A stretch of 64,000 bases of DNA from contig CAJOFU010000026.1 of assembly GCA_905233935.1 (NCBI GenBank), positions 13,113 through 77,112 of the forward strand. The letters run 5' to 3'. A program made the position numbers and the translations under genes. The notes under the pieces were generated by a model. The model did not search any database. It was not told the origin of the DNA and saw nothing but the letters and a program-made list of their open reading frames with translations. The stretch comes from Paludibacteraceae bacterium. Lineage in GTDB: Bacteria > Bacteroidota > Bacteroidia > Bacteroidales > Paludibacteraceae. This document shows positions 48,791 to 58,683 of this stretch, one piece after another; position 1 is the stretch's first letter, and each line of letters starts with the position of its first letter.

Positions 48791-49005
48791 CAATCCCACA
48801 ATTTGTCGAGTTGAACAACATGTTTCTTGCTCTTTTCCGATTTGCGGATTTTAGCCACAAACGCAGAATCGTACGGACTATCTTCTACATGAAAGAAGTC
48901 CAACATTTTTATAGAGGTCAGAAATTGCGTAGCACGTTTATCCTCCGGATTAAATGATAGCAAAACCGTTTGTGTAGGTGCCTTGCGTAATGCTGCTGTT
49001 GCCAT
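48790..49005 (-). CDS. putative antitoxin partner
   Basis: 71-aa ORF overlapping the toxin start by position; no recognised YefM-type sequence. Confidence 0.6.
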   Translation of the reverse strand: MATAALRKAPTQTVLLSFNPEDKRATQFLTSIKMLDFFHVEDSPYDSAFVAKIRKSEKSKKHVVQLDKLWD

Positions 49006-49145
49006 ATCTCTTATATTTTATTAGCGGATATTTAGTATCACAAATTTCGCTGCAAAGATAATGTTTTTTTTTGACATTTGCAAATAAATGTGCAATAATT
49101 TGAGTTTTTTATGACTAAAAACTTGCTAATGTCATTTAATTTTCG

Positions 49146-49154
49146 TAACTTTGC
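49146..49154 (+). promoter_or_regulatory. -7 element TAACTTTGC upstream of msrA
   Basis: TTTTCGTAACTTTGCACC. Confidence 0.5.
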
Positions 49155-49181
49155 ACCATATTTTCATAACCATCATCAGCA

Positions 49182-49691
49182 ATGACCCTCAAACAGATAT
49201 ATTTTGCCGGAGGGTGCTTCTGGGGAACAGAGCACTTCTTTAAGCAGATCAACGGCGTAGTGGCGACCGAAACAGGTTTTGCTAACGGCAATACTGCTAA
49301 CCCGACGTACGAAGAGGTTTATACCGACACCACGGGTTATGCCGAAACCGTTCATGTCACGTACGATGCCGATGTTGTCAGTCTTGAATTGCTGCTGCGG
49401 ATGTTCTTTGCGGCAATTGATCCCACCAGCCTGAACAAACAAGGGCACGACGAAGGTACCCGTTACCGCACCGGCATCTACTACACCGACGCTTCTGACC
49501 TGCCGCTGATTGAACGAATCTATGCCGAGCAGCAAAGCAAATACGCTCAACCGCTGGTGGTCGAGAAACTGCCGCTCAAGAACTTCTTCCCTGCCGACGA
49601 CTACCATCAGGATTACCTCGACAAACATCCCGACGGCTACTGCCACCTGCCCAAAGCCCTGTTTGACTTCGCCAGAAACGCCAATGCCTAA
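49182..49691 (+). CDS. msrA: peptide-methionine (S)-S-oxide reductase
   Basis: YFAGGCFWGTEHFFKQINGVVATETGFANG; GHDEGTRYRTGIYY. Confidence 0.95.
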   Translation: MTLKQIYFAGGCFWGTEHFFKQINGVVATETGFANGNTANPTYEEVYTDTTGYAETVHVTYDADVVSLELLLRMFFAAIDPTSLNKQGHDEGTRYRTGIYYTDASDLPLIERIYAEQQSKYAQPLVVEKLPLKNFFPADDYHQDYLDKHPDGYCHLPKALFDFARNANA

Positions 49692-50163
49692 TAGTGATAC
49701 AATATTGAAAAGTGTAGTTTTGAGGCTCTAAATTATATTGAAAAGTGTAAATATATAATCTAAAACACCATGAAACGGTATATATTTCTCCTTTCTACTG
49801 CACTTCTGTGCGCGACTGCTATCCACGCTGTCACAATCAATGTCACTCCTGGTTCAGGAACACTCAGAACGGCTGTCACCAATGCCGCAGCTGGCGATGT
49901 ACTCATTCTCACCGATGGCGAGTACAATGAGTCATCATCAATCAAGCCGACGGTTGCGTTGACTATCCAAGCCGCAGAAGGCGCCAAACCTGTGCTCAAA
50001 CTATCCAGCCGCCTTGAGATCAAGGCAGACTTTGCGCTCAAAGGTGTCACGATTAAGAGCACGACAGATGTGATCCGCTGTGTCACTGCTGACGCACATT
50101 ATAACCTCACAATCTCCGATTGTCTGTTTTGTCTCGGTGGTGAAACCGCCACCACGTCGGCAT

Positions 50164-50202
50164 CCACACCACCGGTTATCACGGCAATTGGGCAGAAGAG
50201 CC
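50164..50202 (+). repeat. 39-bp perfect direct repeat, copy 1
   Basis: ccacaccaccggttatcacggcaattgggcagaagagcc; copy 2 at 50835-50873. Confidence 0.97.
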
Positions 50203-50834
50203 CAAGCAGATAGTTCCGCTCTTTGAAGAATATGCCGCAGCACCATACAACAAACGAATCATCTCTCTCTCCGGCGACGACCACTCGTTCGAACATCAGT
50301 ACAAGGACGGCATCCACTACTTGCGCCCGGGTTGCGGACGAGATGCCAACTACTCCCAACAGAAGCATCTGCAAGACTACAAGCACTCGATGTTCTACAA
50401 GCAGATTTCTTGTTTCTCGACGCTCGATATGTCTGCCGACGCCTCGACCATCGCTCTGACGGCGTACGACTCGGTCGGAAACATCTTCTACACCTACACG
50501 TTCTTGCACGACGGCGAGGTGATCACGCCTTCCGTCAACTTAACGGTTCCTACTGCCGAGGTCGATGTCGAGGACTCCATCCAACTGCGCTGGTACACCT
50601 TCGACCCCGCAGGTGATGCCAAGGTGTCGTTCTATTACTCGCAGACTGCCGATGCAACATCCGTCGAAGGAATGAAGCCTATTGTAACCGATCTGCCGGG
50701 CACTACAGAAAAATATATGTGGCACACGCGCGACATCTCACCCAAGGGCAAGTACTACGTTTATGCGCTTGTCACTTCCGGTGGTCAGTCGTACTTGGGC
50801 GGCAACACGGCTGTGGTGAATCTGATCGAAGATA

Positions 50835-50873
50835 CCACACCACCGGTTATCACGGCAATTGGGCAGAAGAGCC
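50835..50873 (+). repeat. 39-bp perfect direct repeat, copy 2
   Basis: Identical to 50164-50202, 671 bp downstream. Confidence 0.97.
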
Positions 50874-51779
50874 AACATACAAGGCGGTCATTACCACCTC
50901 ACATGGCTCAACCCCACGCACCTCGTGCATCTTGACAACCTGCTGACCGATTGCAGCAGTTTGGATAAAATCCAGACGGCAGACGAAGAGGGCGCAACCA
51001 TGTCTGTCAGTATTGCCGACAACACGCTCCGTTGCGACTACAGCATCACTTCCGCTTGGGCGACAGCTGCGGCTGACTATGTGTTCGATGAGGCAACCGA
51101 CATGCACCTCACCCCCGAACTTTCCTTTCGTCTTCGGGGCAACGGCACATCAACCGCTCTGCGTATTGTGTGCAAAAACATCTCTGCCGGACATGAGGAT
51201 TGGTGGTACACCGAGCAGTTCAACCTGAGCTCAACCGAGTGGCAAACAGTGACGCTGAATCTGAGCAGTTTGCAGGCTTTTGAGTGGTACACCAACACCG
51301 ACGACCGCAACCGCTGCGAAGGCATAGTGCGCATCTCGTTCGGGGTATCAACCGGTGATCCGGTGAGTGGCACGTTCTATCTCGACGACTTGCATCTTAC
51401 GGGCGACATCTATCCAGCGCCGGACTACGCGCAGACCGTTATCGTCCGCAAGGACAACGAGTTCCCGACCTCACCTGCTGACGGCACGGAGATCTATCGT
51501 GGCACAGATGAGACCTGCACCGACGCCTCGGCGCAAGTAGGGCAGGTGTATTTCTACGCAGCCTTTGCTGCCGATGACCGCGGCAACTGGTCAGCACCCG
51601 CAGAGAGTGCCCAGTGGAAATCGGAAAACGTGCAGACGGGCGATGCCTCTGAACAAACCAAACCCGCTGCGCAGAAAGTTCTCCGCAACGGGCATGTCTA
51701 TATTCAGCGCGCCTCAAACACTTACACGCTTCTTGGCGCATCAACTATAAATTTTTAATTTTGCATTTTTATTTTTTAA

Positions 51780-52349
51780 TTATTTAAGCACTATCTCCCC
51801 GAAGAACTCCGGGCAATGGAAGTTAGGCTGGGGTAGGGCTATCGGCTGCCAACTCAGGAAGTGGGGTTTCTTTGTCTTGTCGGCGCACTTGTAGAAGTTC
51901 ACGCGTAGTGCTTGCGGGAACTTGGGCTCTCTGTCGCGGAAGATCAACTTGAGCGGAATCCGTAGCTCTACTTCCCATTCAAATAGTCCGTCACGTTCCT
52001 CAATCACCTCGCGCGGGAATGTGCAGCGACGTTCAATCTGTGCCATCTCTTCCGGCGGTAACGGCTGTACATCTTCCGTGCGGCTTAACCGACGCGAACC
52101 CACCATCGCACCGATGCAGTTTGTCTCGAAGTTCATGTAGTGCTTATCGCCAGGCACTTGGCAGAAAAACTCCACACACGAGTCTTCCCACACCGCTCCC
52201 TGGTCTTCGGTCGTTACCGCGCGCAGTTGTTCGCCCTTGACGCGATAATGCAGCTGCAACCATTCGTGGTCGTTGCTCACCTCCACGCTGACCGCCGGCT
52301 TCTCGGGAAAACTCTCCGGCCAATTGACTTTGTCTATGATGTATCTCAT
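51780..52349 (-). CDS. carbohydrate-binding family 9-like protein
   Basis: AVWEDSCVEFFCQ, YMNFETNCIGAMVGSRR, EVELRIPLKLIF. Confidence 0.75.
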   Translation of the reverse strand: MRYIIDKVNWPESFPEKPAVSVEVSNDHEWLQLHYRVKGEQLRAVTTEDQGAVWEDSCVEFFCQVPGDKHYMNFETNCIGAMVGSRRLSRTEDVQPLPPEEMAQIERRCTFPREVIEERDGLFEWEVELRIPLKLIFRDREPKFPQALRVNFYKCADKTKKPHFLSWQPIALPQPNFHCPEFFGEIVLK

Positions 52350-52370
52350 GGTGCAAGATATTTTATTCTA

Positions 52371-52430
52371 CACGGATTCTCACGGATTTACACGGAATAT
52401 ATTGATCCGTGCTTTTCCGTGTATTTCCGT
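52371..52430. repeat. 10-bp-period repeat arranged as an inverted repeat
   Basis: cacggattct cacggattta cacggaatat attgatccgt gcttttccgt gtatttccgt. Confidence 0.8.
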
Positions 52431-52435
52431 GTTCG

Positions 52436-53536
52436 TTAATTGATCCTCTGTATAATCTCTCTCATTTTGTCTGCCACTTTCTCTTGCTCCTCAACCAGCC
52501 TCAATTGTGCGCGTGTGCGAACGAGGTTGTGCTCGGGGTACTGGATCTTGTAGTAGGTGTCACCGTTCAGGTAGTCGGTAAAGAACCGCACGGTCTGCAT
52601 GTAACTCAGCAGACGACAACCGTAGGGCAGCAACTCTTTCTCAATGTCCGTCAGGAACGTAGCCTCACGAAGGTAGCCACGTGCGTACGCCTCGAAGATA
52701 GCCAGATCGACGTGGATGTTCTCAAGGTTAGGATCATCCTCTGCACCGGTGTTTGCTGCCGTACGCATAAAGTCGCCGAAGTCGCTGAGCACGAAGCCCG
52801 GCATAACGGTATCCAGATCGACGATACACAGCGGTTTGCCTTGCTCGTCAAACAATATATTGTTCACCTTCGTGTCGCAGTGGTTGATGTGTTTGGGCAG
52901 TTTGCCTTCACGGAACAACCGCTCGGCGAGGCACATCTCCTCGCGGCGTTTGTCAATCCATGCAATGATGTCTGCACACGCTTCATATCTCTGATATCTG
53001 ATTTCTGATTTCTGACTTCTGACAGCTTCTTTGATGGCTTCATCCAGTTGCCACAGACGGAACTCGATGTTATGGAAGTTCGGTATCGACTCGCACAGCG
53101 CATCAAACGGCAGGTCAGCCAACTGGCATTGGAATCGTCCGAACGCCTCGCCCGTCAACTCGGCGGACTCGGGCGTAACCTTCTCTTGCGAACTCGCGTT
53201 CTCAATCAGCACATATACGCGCCAGAAGTCACCTTCCGCGGTCTTGTGGAACAACTTGCCGTCCTTCGTGGGCACCAACTCAAGCACCTTGCGGTCAATA
53301 TCCGTCTCACCGGCTGCGGCTAACTTCTTGCGGATATGATCGGTCACGATCTGGATGTTCCGCTGCAGACCTTCCACGTTCTGGAAGATGTGGTGGTTGA
53401 TGCGCTGGAGGAAGTACGACTTCTCGCCCTGGTTCTTGGCGCGCACAATAAACGAATCATTGATAAATCCGATCTTCAACGGTTGCGGATCGGCTACCTC
53501 ATTCTTGATGTCAAAATGACTTATGATCTCTTTCAT
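52436..53536 (-). CDS. aminoglycoside-phosphotransferase-fold kinase (NahK-like)
   Basis: HINHCDTKVNNILFDEQGKPLCIVDLDTVMPGFVLSDFGDFMR. Confidence 0.85.
   Translation of the reverse strand: MKEIISHFDIKNEVADPQPLKIGFINDSFIVRAKNQGEKSYFLQRINHHIFQNVEGLQRNIQIVTDHIRKKLAAAGETDIDRKVLELVPTKDGKLFHKTAEGDFWRVYVLIENASSQEKVTPESAELTGEAFGRFQCQLADLPFDALCESIPNFHNIEFRLWQLDEAIKEAVRSQKSEIRYQRYEACADIIAWIDKRREEMCLAERLFREGKLPKHINHCDTKVNNILFDEQGKPLCIVDLDTVMPGFVLSDFGDFMRTAANTGAEDDPNLENIHVDLAIFEAYARGYLREATFLTDIEKELLPYGCRLLSYMQTVRFFTDYLNGDTYYKIQYPEHNLVRTRAQLRLVEEQEKVADKMREIIQRIN
52986..53027 (-). repeat. 7-bp tandem repeat inside the kinase CDS
   Basis: tatctct gatatct gatttct gatttct gacttct gacagct, encoding ..VRSQKSEIRYQRY.. 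Confidence 0.85.
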
Positions 53537-53544
53537 GGCTATAT

Positions 53545-53584
53545 AACAATTTAACGGCTTAACAGTTTAACAATTTAACCTTCA
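53545..53584. repeat. 8-bp-period tandem repeat at the HAD gene 3' end
   Basis: aacaattt aacggctt aacagttt aacaattt aaccttca. Confidence 0.85.
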
Positions 53585-54188
53585 GTTCATCGACTGAGGC
53601 GCAGGTCTTCCAGCCGAGGAATTGCTCTCCGGCTGCACGGTTCTTGTCGAGGTCATCAACATATACGGTGTGCGCCGAGTCAATCTGCGCCTCACGCTCC
53701 ACGTACTTGAATATTTCTTCCGACGGTTTGCCCATGTGGATGTGGTGGGAAGCAAAGATCCGGTCGAAGTAACGCTCCAAGTGAAACTGCTCGAAGATCG
53801 GATCCCAGTGCATCTGGTTGGAGTTCGATAACAGAATCGTCCTGTAGCCCTCCTTGCGCAGTTCGGCAATATAATCCAATTTCGCTTGCGGCAATTCATC
53901 TAACATCGACATCCACGCACTACGCACATCTTCCGCCGTTGTGCCTTCGTGGCAGTACGGCAACAGCGCATCAACAAACTGCTCCGAAGTGATGTTGCCG
54001 TACTCGTAGTCGTGCATCAGTTGCAGCGTAGCGGCACTCACCGCTACCACACCTTCGCCCTCGTCGTCAATGCCGAGTACGTTACGCACGTTCTCTTCGC
54101 CCATTAGACGCTTGAAGTTACCTACGCAGCGCGGCACATTCAGGTCTATCAGCACGCCGCCTAAATCAAAAACAATGGTATTTGTCAT
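53559..54188 (-). CDS. HAD-superfamily hydrolase
   Basis: IVFDLGGVLIDLN; ILLSNSNQMHWDP; GKPSEEIF; VYVDDLDKNRAAGEQ. Confidence 0.9.
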   Translation of the reverse strand: MTNTIVFDLGGVLIDLNVPRCVGNFKRLMGEENVRNVLGIDDEGEGVVAVSAATLQLMHDYEYGNITSEQFVDALLPYCHEGTTAEDVRSAWMSMLDELPQAKLDYIAELRKEGYRTILLSNSNQMHWDPIFEQFHLERYFDRIFASHHIHMGKPSEEIFKYVEREAQIDSAHTVYVDDLDKNRAAGEQFLGWKTCASVDELKVKLLNC

Positions 54189-54285
54189 GGTGTTTGGGTT
54201 GTATCCGTTATTCCTTATTTATAAAAAGGGTAAAAATCCCGCAAAATTTGCATTTGTGGGATTTTTGTCAAATTATCTGAGCCGC

Positions 54286-55035
54286 TTACTTTACGTGCTC
54301 GATCTCGGGGTCAACAAGGATACGTCCGCAGAACTCGCAAACGATGATCTTCTTGTGCATGCGGATGTCGAGTTGGCGCTGTGCAGGTATCTTGCTGTGG
54401 CAACCGCCGCAAGAGTCGCGCTCGATGGTAACGACAGCCAGACCGTTGCGGGCGTTCTTGCGGATACGCTTGAAAGCGGTAAGCAGACGGTCGTCAATCT
54501 GACGCTCCAGATCGGTGGTCTTCAGTATCAGCGTCTCGGTTTGCTCCTTCGTCTCGGCGAGGATGGAGTCCAGATCCTGACGTTTGTTGGTCAGATCCAC
54601 CGTACGCTCCTCGATGTCCGTAGTCGTCTTGGCTTTCTCGGCATGCAGTTGCTCGAGGGCGGCAGTGTGCTCCTTGATGCGCTTCTGGCAGAGTTCGATA
54701 TCCAGAGTCTGGTACTCGATCTCCTTACTCAGGTTGTCGTACTCGCGGTTGTTGCGCACGTTGTCCTGTTGCTCTTTGTAGCGCGAGATAGAGGCGTTGT
54801 CGTTCTCGATCTGCACACGACGGTCGCTGATCTTCGTCTCCAGATCCTTGATGTCGTTCTCGATGTTTGTGAGACGAACTTTCAGTCCCTCAACCTCGTC
54901 GGACATATCTTTCACCTCTTGCGGCAGTTCGCCGGCAAGGGTGCGGAGTTCGTCAATCTTCGAGTTGACTTGCTGCAGTTCGTACAGCGCTTTGAGTTTC
55001 TGCTCAATAGTGAGCTCTTTTTCTTCTTTTTTCAT
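54286..55035 (-). CDS. coiled-coil zinc-ribbon protein (CT398/C4-type)
   Basis: Long coiled coil followed by RDSCGGCHSKIPAQRQLDIRMHKKIIVCEFCGRILVDPE. Confidence 0.85.
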   Translation of the reverse strand: MKKEEKELTIEQKLKALYELQQVNSKIDELRTLAGELPQEVKDMSDEVEGLKVRLTNIENDIKDLETKISDRRVQIENDNASISRYKEQQDNVRNNREYDNLSKEIEYQTLDIELCQKRIKEHTAALEQLHAEKAKTTTDIEERTVDLTNKRQDLDSILAETKEQTETLILKTTDLERQIDDRLLTAFKRIRKNARNGLAVVTIERDSCGGCHSKIPAQRQLDIRMHKKIIVCEFCGRILVDPEIEHVK

Positions 55036-55095
55036 ATTCTTTGTAAAATTTAAATTCTCCAATCCTTCACTCTTCAATCTCCAATCTCCAATCCT

Positions 55096-55875
55096 TCACT
55101 CCTTCATCACATGCACCGGCGACGCATCCGCCTCTGACATTTTGACTTCCACTTTTCCTCGCAGCAGTTCGGCGAAGATGTCTCTTGTGAAGTGCTCCGA
55201 CGTCCAGTGGTCGATATCCACTGCCATGATCTGCCCGGCTGCGGCTTGCATGTCGTGGTACTTCATGTCGGCAGATAGATATGTATCTGCTCCGGCAGCA
55301 ATAGCATCGGGGATGAACTCCGCACCGGCTCCTCCGCACAGTGCCACACGGCTGATGGTCGGCTTCACCGGCTCGGTGTAGCGCACATAGTCTGCGCCGA
55401 ACACCTGTTGCACCTGTTTGAGCCACGCTGACCACAGAACAGCCTTCGGCAGCGTACCTATTACGCCTAATCCCACCAGTTTGTCTTCCGACGAGGGAAC
55501 AAGGATGCGTATATCTTGCAGCCCCAGCTGTTCAGCCATTCGTCCCGACACACCCCGCAAGGCTTTGTCCATGCTCGTGTGCGACGAGTAGATGGCTATG
55601 TCGTGGCGTATAGCCTCTGCCACACAGCGTTCCTGTGGCGTGGAGCCTGTCAGGTGCTTGAGCCCGTGAAAAAGCAAAGGATGGTGCGACAATATCATGT
55701 CACAACCAACCCTTATCGCTTCGGCGACTACCGCTTCGGATACATCAACCGACAGCAGTACAGAGTGTATCTCCCTGCTTACATCGCCAACCTGCAACCC
55801 CGAATTATCCCACGCCTCTTGCTGTCTCCGCGGTGCTACAGATTCTATGATATCAATTATTTCTTTGAGTAACAC
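55096..55875 (-). CDS. Nif3-like dinuclear metal-centre protein
   Basis: AWDNSGLQVGD, VGCDMILSHHPLLFHGLK, AIYSSHTSMDKA, LCGGAGAEFIPDAIAAGADTYLSADMKYHD. Confidence 0.92.
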   Translation of the reverse strand: MLLKEIIDIIESVAPRRQQEAWDNSGLQVGDVSREIHSVLLSVDVSEAVVAEAIRVGCDMILSHHPLLFHGLKHLTGSTPQERCVAEAIRHDIAIYSSHTSMDKALRGVSGRMAEQLGLQDIRILVPSSEDKLVGLGVIGTLPKAVLWSAWLKQVQQVFGADYVRYTEPVKPTISRVALCGGAGAEFIPDAIAAGADTYLSADMKYHDMQAAAGQIMAVDIDHWTSEHFTRDIFAELLRGKVEVKMSEADASPVHVMKE

Positions 55876-56408
55876 TATCCTCTCTTCGTGCCTACGCCCG
55901 TCTTCACCGTCCCGGCAGCCGATTTGCTGGTCTTGACCGAAGCCTTTGGTGCTAATTGCTTATCGGCTTTCGACTTTTGACCTTCGACTTTCGACTCGGC
56001 AACCTCCTCGTCCTCTTTCAGCGTGAAGTCCGTGAATCCGGCAGCTACGAGCAGGTTGTACCAGGCAATGAACTTACGGATATCCGAAGGATAAACGCGG
56101 TCGCGGTCGAAGGTCGGCAGCACTTCGGCAAAGAATGCGCGCAACTGCTCGGTGTCGGCTTTCTTGGCGTCGAGCTCGATGGCTTTGAATTCGAACTTCT
56201 TGCCGGCTGCATTCAGTACCTCGCTCAGCGAAACATCTTCGCCCGTCGTGTACATCGACACCTCTGCCAGCGATACAATCTTGTCGCGCGAATAGGTTGG
56301 CATGCGTTTGCCGTCAACCAGTGACTCCACAATCAGCATATTCGTGCCGCGGCTAACTAACTTGTATAAACCCGGTTTGCCGGTGATTGCAAGAATGTTT
56401 TTAAGCAT
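55875..56408 (-). CDS. DUF5606-like conserved protein
   Basis: MLKNILAITGKPGLYKLVSRGTNMLIVESLVDGKRMPTYSRDKIVSLAEVSMYT. Confidence 0.75.
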   Translation of the reverse strand: MLKNILAITGKPGLYKLVSRGTNMLIVESLVDGKRMPTYSRDKIVSLAEVSMYTTGEDVSLSEVLNAAGKKFEFKAIELDAKKADTEQLRAFFAEVLPTFDRDRVYPSDIRKFIAWYNLLVAAGFTDFTLKEDEEVAESKVEGQKSKADKQLAPKASVKTSKSAAGTVKTGVGTKRG

Positions 56409-56476
56409 ATATATACAATTTTATTTCAACGTTCAATTTTCAATTTGCAAATTTCGGCTGCAAAGATAAGAAAATA

Positions 56477-56509
56477 TTTGCAAAAATGCAAATCTTTTTG
56501 TAACTTTGT
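56477..56509 (+). promoter_or_regulatory. Bacteroidetes-type promoter for smpB
   Basis: TTTG (56477-56480), 20-nt spacer, TAACTTTGT (56501-56509). Confidence 0.7.
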
Positions 56510-56602
56510 GCGATTTTTTTGCAAAAACTGCAAACTCAATTGCAAAATTGCAGTTTCTACTTACATAAATTGTAATTTGTAAATAATTAAATTGTAAATC
56601 TT

Positions 56603-57058
56603 TTGCGTCTAAAGAGCGAAGTAAATATCAAGAACCGTCGGGCTACGTTCGACTATGAGATACTGGAGCGTTACACCGCTGGTATCCAGCTCTTCGGCAC
56701 GGAGATCAAGTCTATCCGTGAGTCGAAGGCGAGCCTTGCTGACTCCTACTGCCAGTTTGTCGGCTCGGAGCTTTTCGCCAAGCAGATGCACATAGCCCAG
56801 TATCAGTTCGGCAGTTACGCCAACCACGATGTGTTCCGTGACCGCAAACTGCTGCTGAACAAACGCGAACTGCGCAAACTTCAGAAAGCAACCAAGGACA
56901 CCGGCAAGACAATCATCCCGCTCCGCATGTTCATCAATGACAGCGGTCTCGCCAAACTCGAGATAGCCCTCTGCCAAGGCAAGCACAGCTACGACAAACG
57001 CCAGTCTCTGCGTGAGGCGGACGACAAACGCGAGATGCAACGACTGATGGCACGATAA
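56603..57058 (+). CDS. smpB: SsrA-binding protein (TTG start)
   Basis: [62 protein letters not shown]. Confidence 0.95.
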   Translation: MRLKSEVNIKNRRATFDYEILERYTAGIQLFGTEIKSIRESKASLADSYCQFVGSELFAKQMHIAQYQFGSYANHDVFRDRKLLLNKRELRKLQKATKDTGKTIIPLRMFINDSGLAKLEIALCQGKHSYDKRQSLREADDKREMQRLMAR

Positions 57059-57065
57059 ACAATTT

Positions 57066-57142
57066 GAAACTTGAAATTCGAAACTTGAAATTCGAAACTT
57101 GAAATTTGAAACTTGAAATTTGAAACTTGAAACTTGAAATAT
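57066..57142. repeat. 7-bp-period tandem repeat (11 units)
   Basis: gaaactt gaaattc gaaactt gaaattc gaaactt gaaattt gaaactt gaaattt gaaactt gaaactt gaaatat. Confidence 0.95.
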
Positions 57143-57156
57143 ATAAATTTAATGAT

Positions 57157-58683
57157 ATGAGCAAAGCATTACTAATGATTCTCGACGGCTGGGGAATCGG
57201 AAACAAAGACAAAGCCGACGCAATCTATTGCACTTCTACTCCGCATTGGAACAAACTCGTAGAAACGTATCCTAACTCCCAACTGCAAGCCAGTGGCGAG
57301 AACGTTGGTCTGCCTGACGGACAAATGGGTAACTCCGAGGTAGGCCACCTTAATATCGGTGCGGGACGTGTTGTATATCAAGACCTTGTAAAGATCAATC
57401 GTGCCTGCAAGGACGGCTCGATCCTCCAGAACCCTGAAATTCAGTCTGCCTTCGGTTACGCCAAGGAGCATGGCAAGAACCTGCATATCATGGGTCTGAC
57501 CAGCGACGGTGGTGTACACAGCTCGCTCGATCACCTGTTCTACCTCTGCGATATCGCCAAGGAGTACGGCTTGCAGGGCAAGACCTTTGTGCACTGTTTC
57601 ATGGACGGCCGTGACACCGACCCGCGTTCGGGTATAGGTTTCATTGACGCCCTCGAAGCCCACCAAGCCAAGTCTTGCGGCGAGATCGCTTCTATCTGTG
57701 GACGTTTCTACGCCATGGATCGTGACAAACGCTGGGAGCGTGTAAAGGAAGCCTACGACTTGTTGGTAAGCGGCAAAGGCGCTGAGTTCGAGAACATGCA
57801 CGAAGCCATGCAAGCCAGCTACGATGCTGACGTAACCGACGAGTTCATCAAGCCTATCGTGCATGTTCGCAACGGTCAGCCCCTCGCCAAGATTGGCGAA
57901 GGGGACGTAGTGATCTTCTTCAACTACCGCAACGACCGCGCCAAGGAGATCACCATCGCCCTGACGCAACACGATATGCCTGAGCACGGCATGCACTCCA
58001 TCGCCAACCTGCAATACTACTGCATGACACCGTACGACAGCACTTTCCAAGGGCTGCATATCCTGTTCCCGAAAGAGAACGTGACGAACACCCTCGGCGA
58101 GATCGTATCCAAAGCCGGACTCAAGCAACTGCGTATAGCCGAGACCGAGAAGTTCGCTCATGTGACGTTCTTCTTCTCCGGCGGTCGTGAGGCTGAGTTC
58201 GAGAATGAGGACCGCATCCTCATCCCCAGCCCGAAGGTTGCTACCTACGACCTACAGCCGATGATGTCCGCACCCGAGGTAACCATCGCCCTGCGCGATG
58301 CACTCAACTCGCAGAAGTACGACTGCATAATCCTCAACTACGCCAACGGCGATATGGTCGGTCACACCGGCGTATACAACTCCATCCAACAGGCAATCAC
58401 CGCTATCGACATCTGTGTCAACGAGACCGTCGAAGCCGCTCTGCGCAACGATTATGAGATCATCATCATCGCCGATCACGGCAACTGCGACAACGCCATC
58501 AACGCCGACGGCACGCCGAACACCGCGCACTCACTCAACCCCGTACCGTTTGTCTATATCAGCAATAATCACAAGGACGCCAAGGTTGACTGCGGTATCC
58601 TCGCCGACGTAGCACCCTCTATCTGCCACATCCTCGGCATCGCACAACCCGCTGAAATGACAGGACATAACTTGATAAAATAG
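57157..58683 (+). CDS. gpmI: 2,3-bisphosphoglycerate-independent phosphoglycerate mutase
   Basis: [56 protein letters not shown]. Confidence 0.96.
   Translation: MSKALLMILDGWGIGNKDKADAIYCTSTPHWNKLVETYPNSQLQASGENVGLPDGQMGNSEVGHLNIGAGRVVYQDLVKINRACKDGSILQNPEIQSAFGYAKEHGKNLHIMGLTSDGGVHSSLDHLFYLCDIAKEYGLQGKTFVHCFMDGRDTDPRSGIGFIDALEAHQAKSCGEIASICGRFYAMDRDKRWERVKEAYDLLVSGKGAEFENMHEAMQASYDADVTDEFIKPIVHVRNGQPLAKIGEGDVVIFFNYRNDRAKEITIALTQHDMPEHGMHSIANLQYYCMTPYDSTFQGLHILFPKENVTNTLGEIVSKAGLKQLRIAETEKFAHVTFFFSGGREAEFENEDRILIPSPKVATYDLQPMMSAPEVTIALRDALNSQKYDCIILNYANGDMVGHTGVYNSIQQAITAIDICVNETVEAALRNDYEIIIIADHGNCDNAINADGTPNTAHSLNPVPFVYISNNHKDAKVDCGILADVAPSICHILGIAQPAEMTGHNLIK

Larger units (their letters stand above)
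49770..51758 (+). pseudogene. secreted beta-helix/metallophosphoesterase-type protein in three frame-shifted segments with C-terminal tail
   Basis: Segments 49770-50213, 50223-50900 region and 50859-51758 are each coherent in a different frame; switches occur at two identical 39-bp repeats; tail LRNGHVYIQRASNTYTLLGAS. Confidence 0.75.

Noticed and set aside
50164-50873. 39-bp repeats as a CRISPR array
   Set aside because: Only two copies, 671 bp apart, inside coding sequence, no cas genes.
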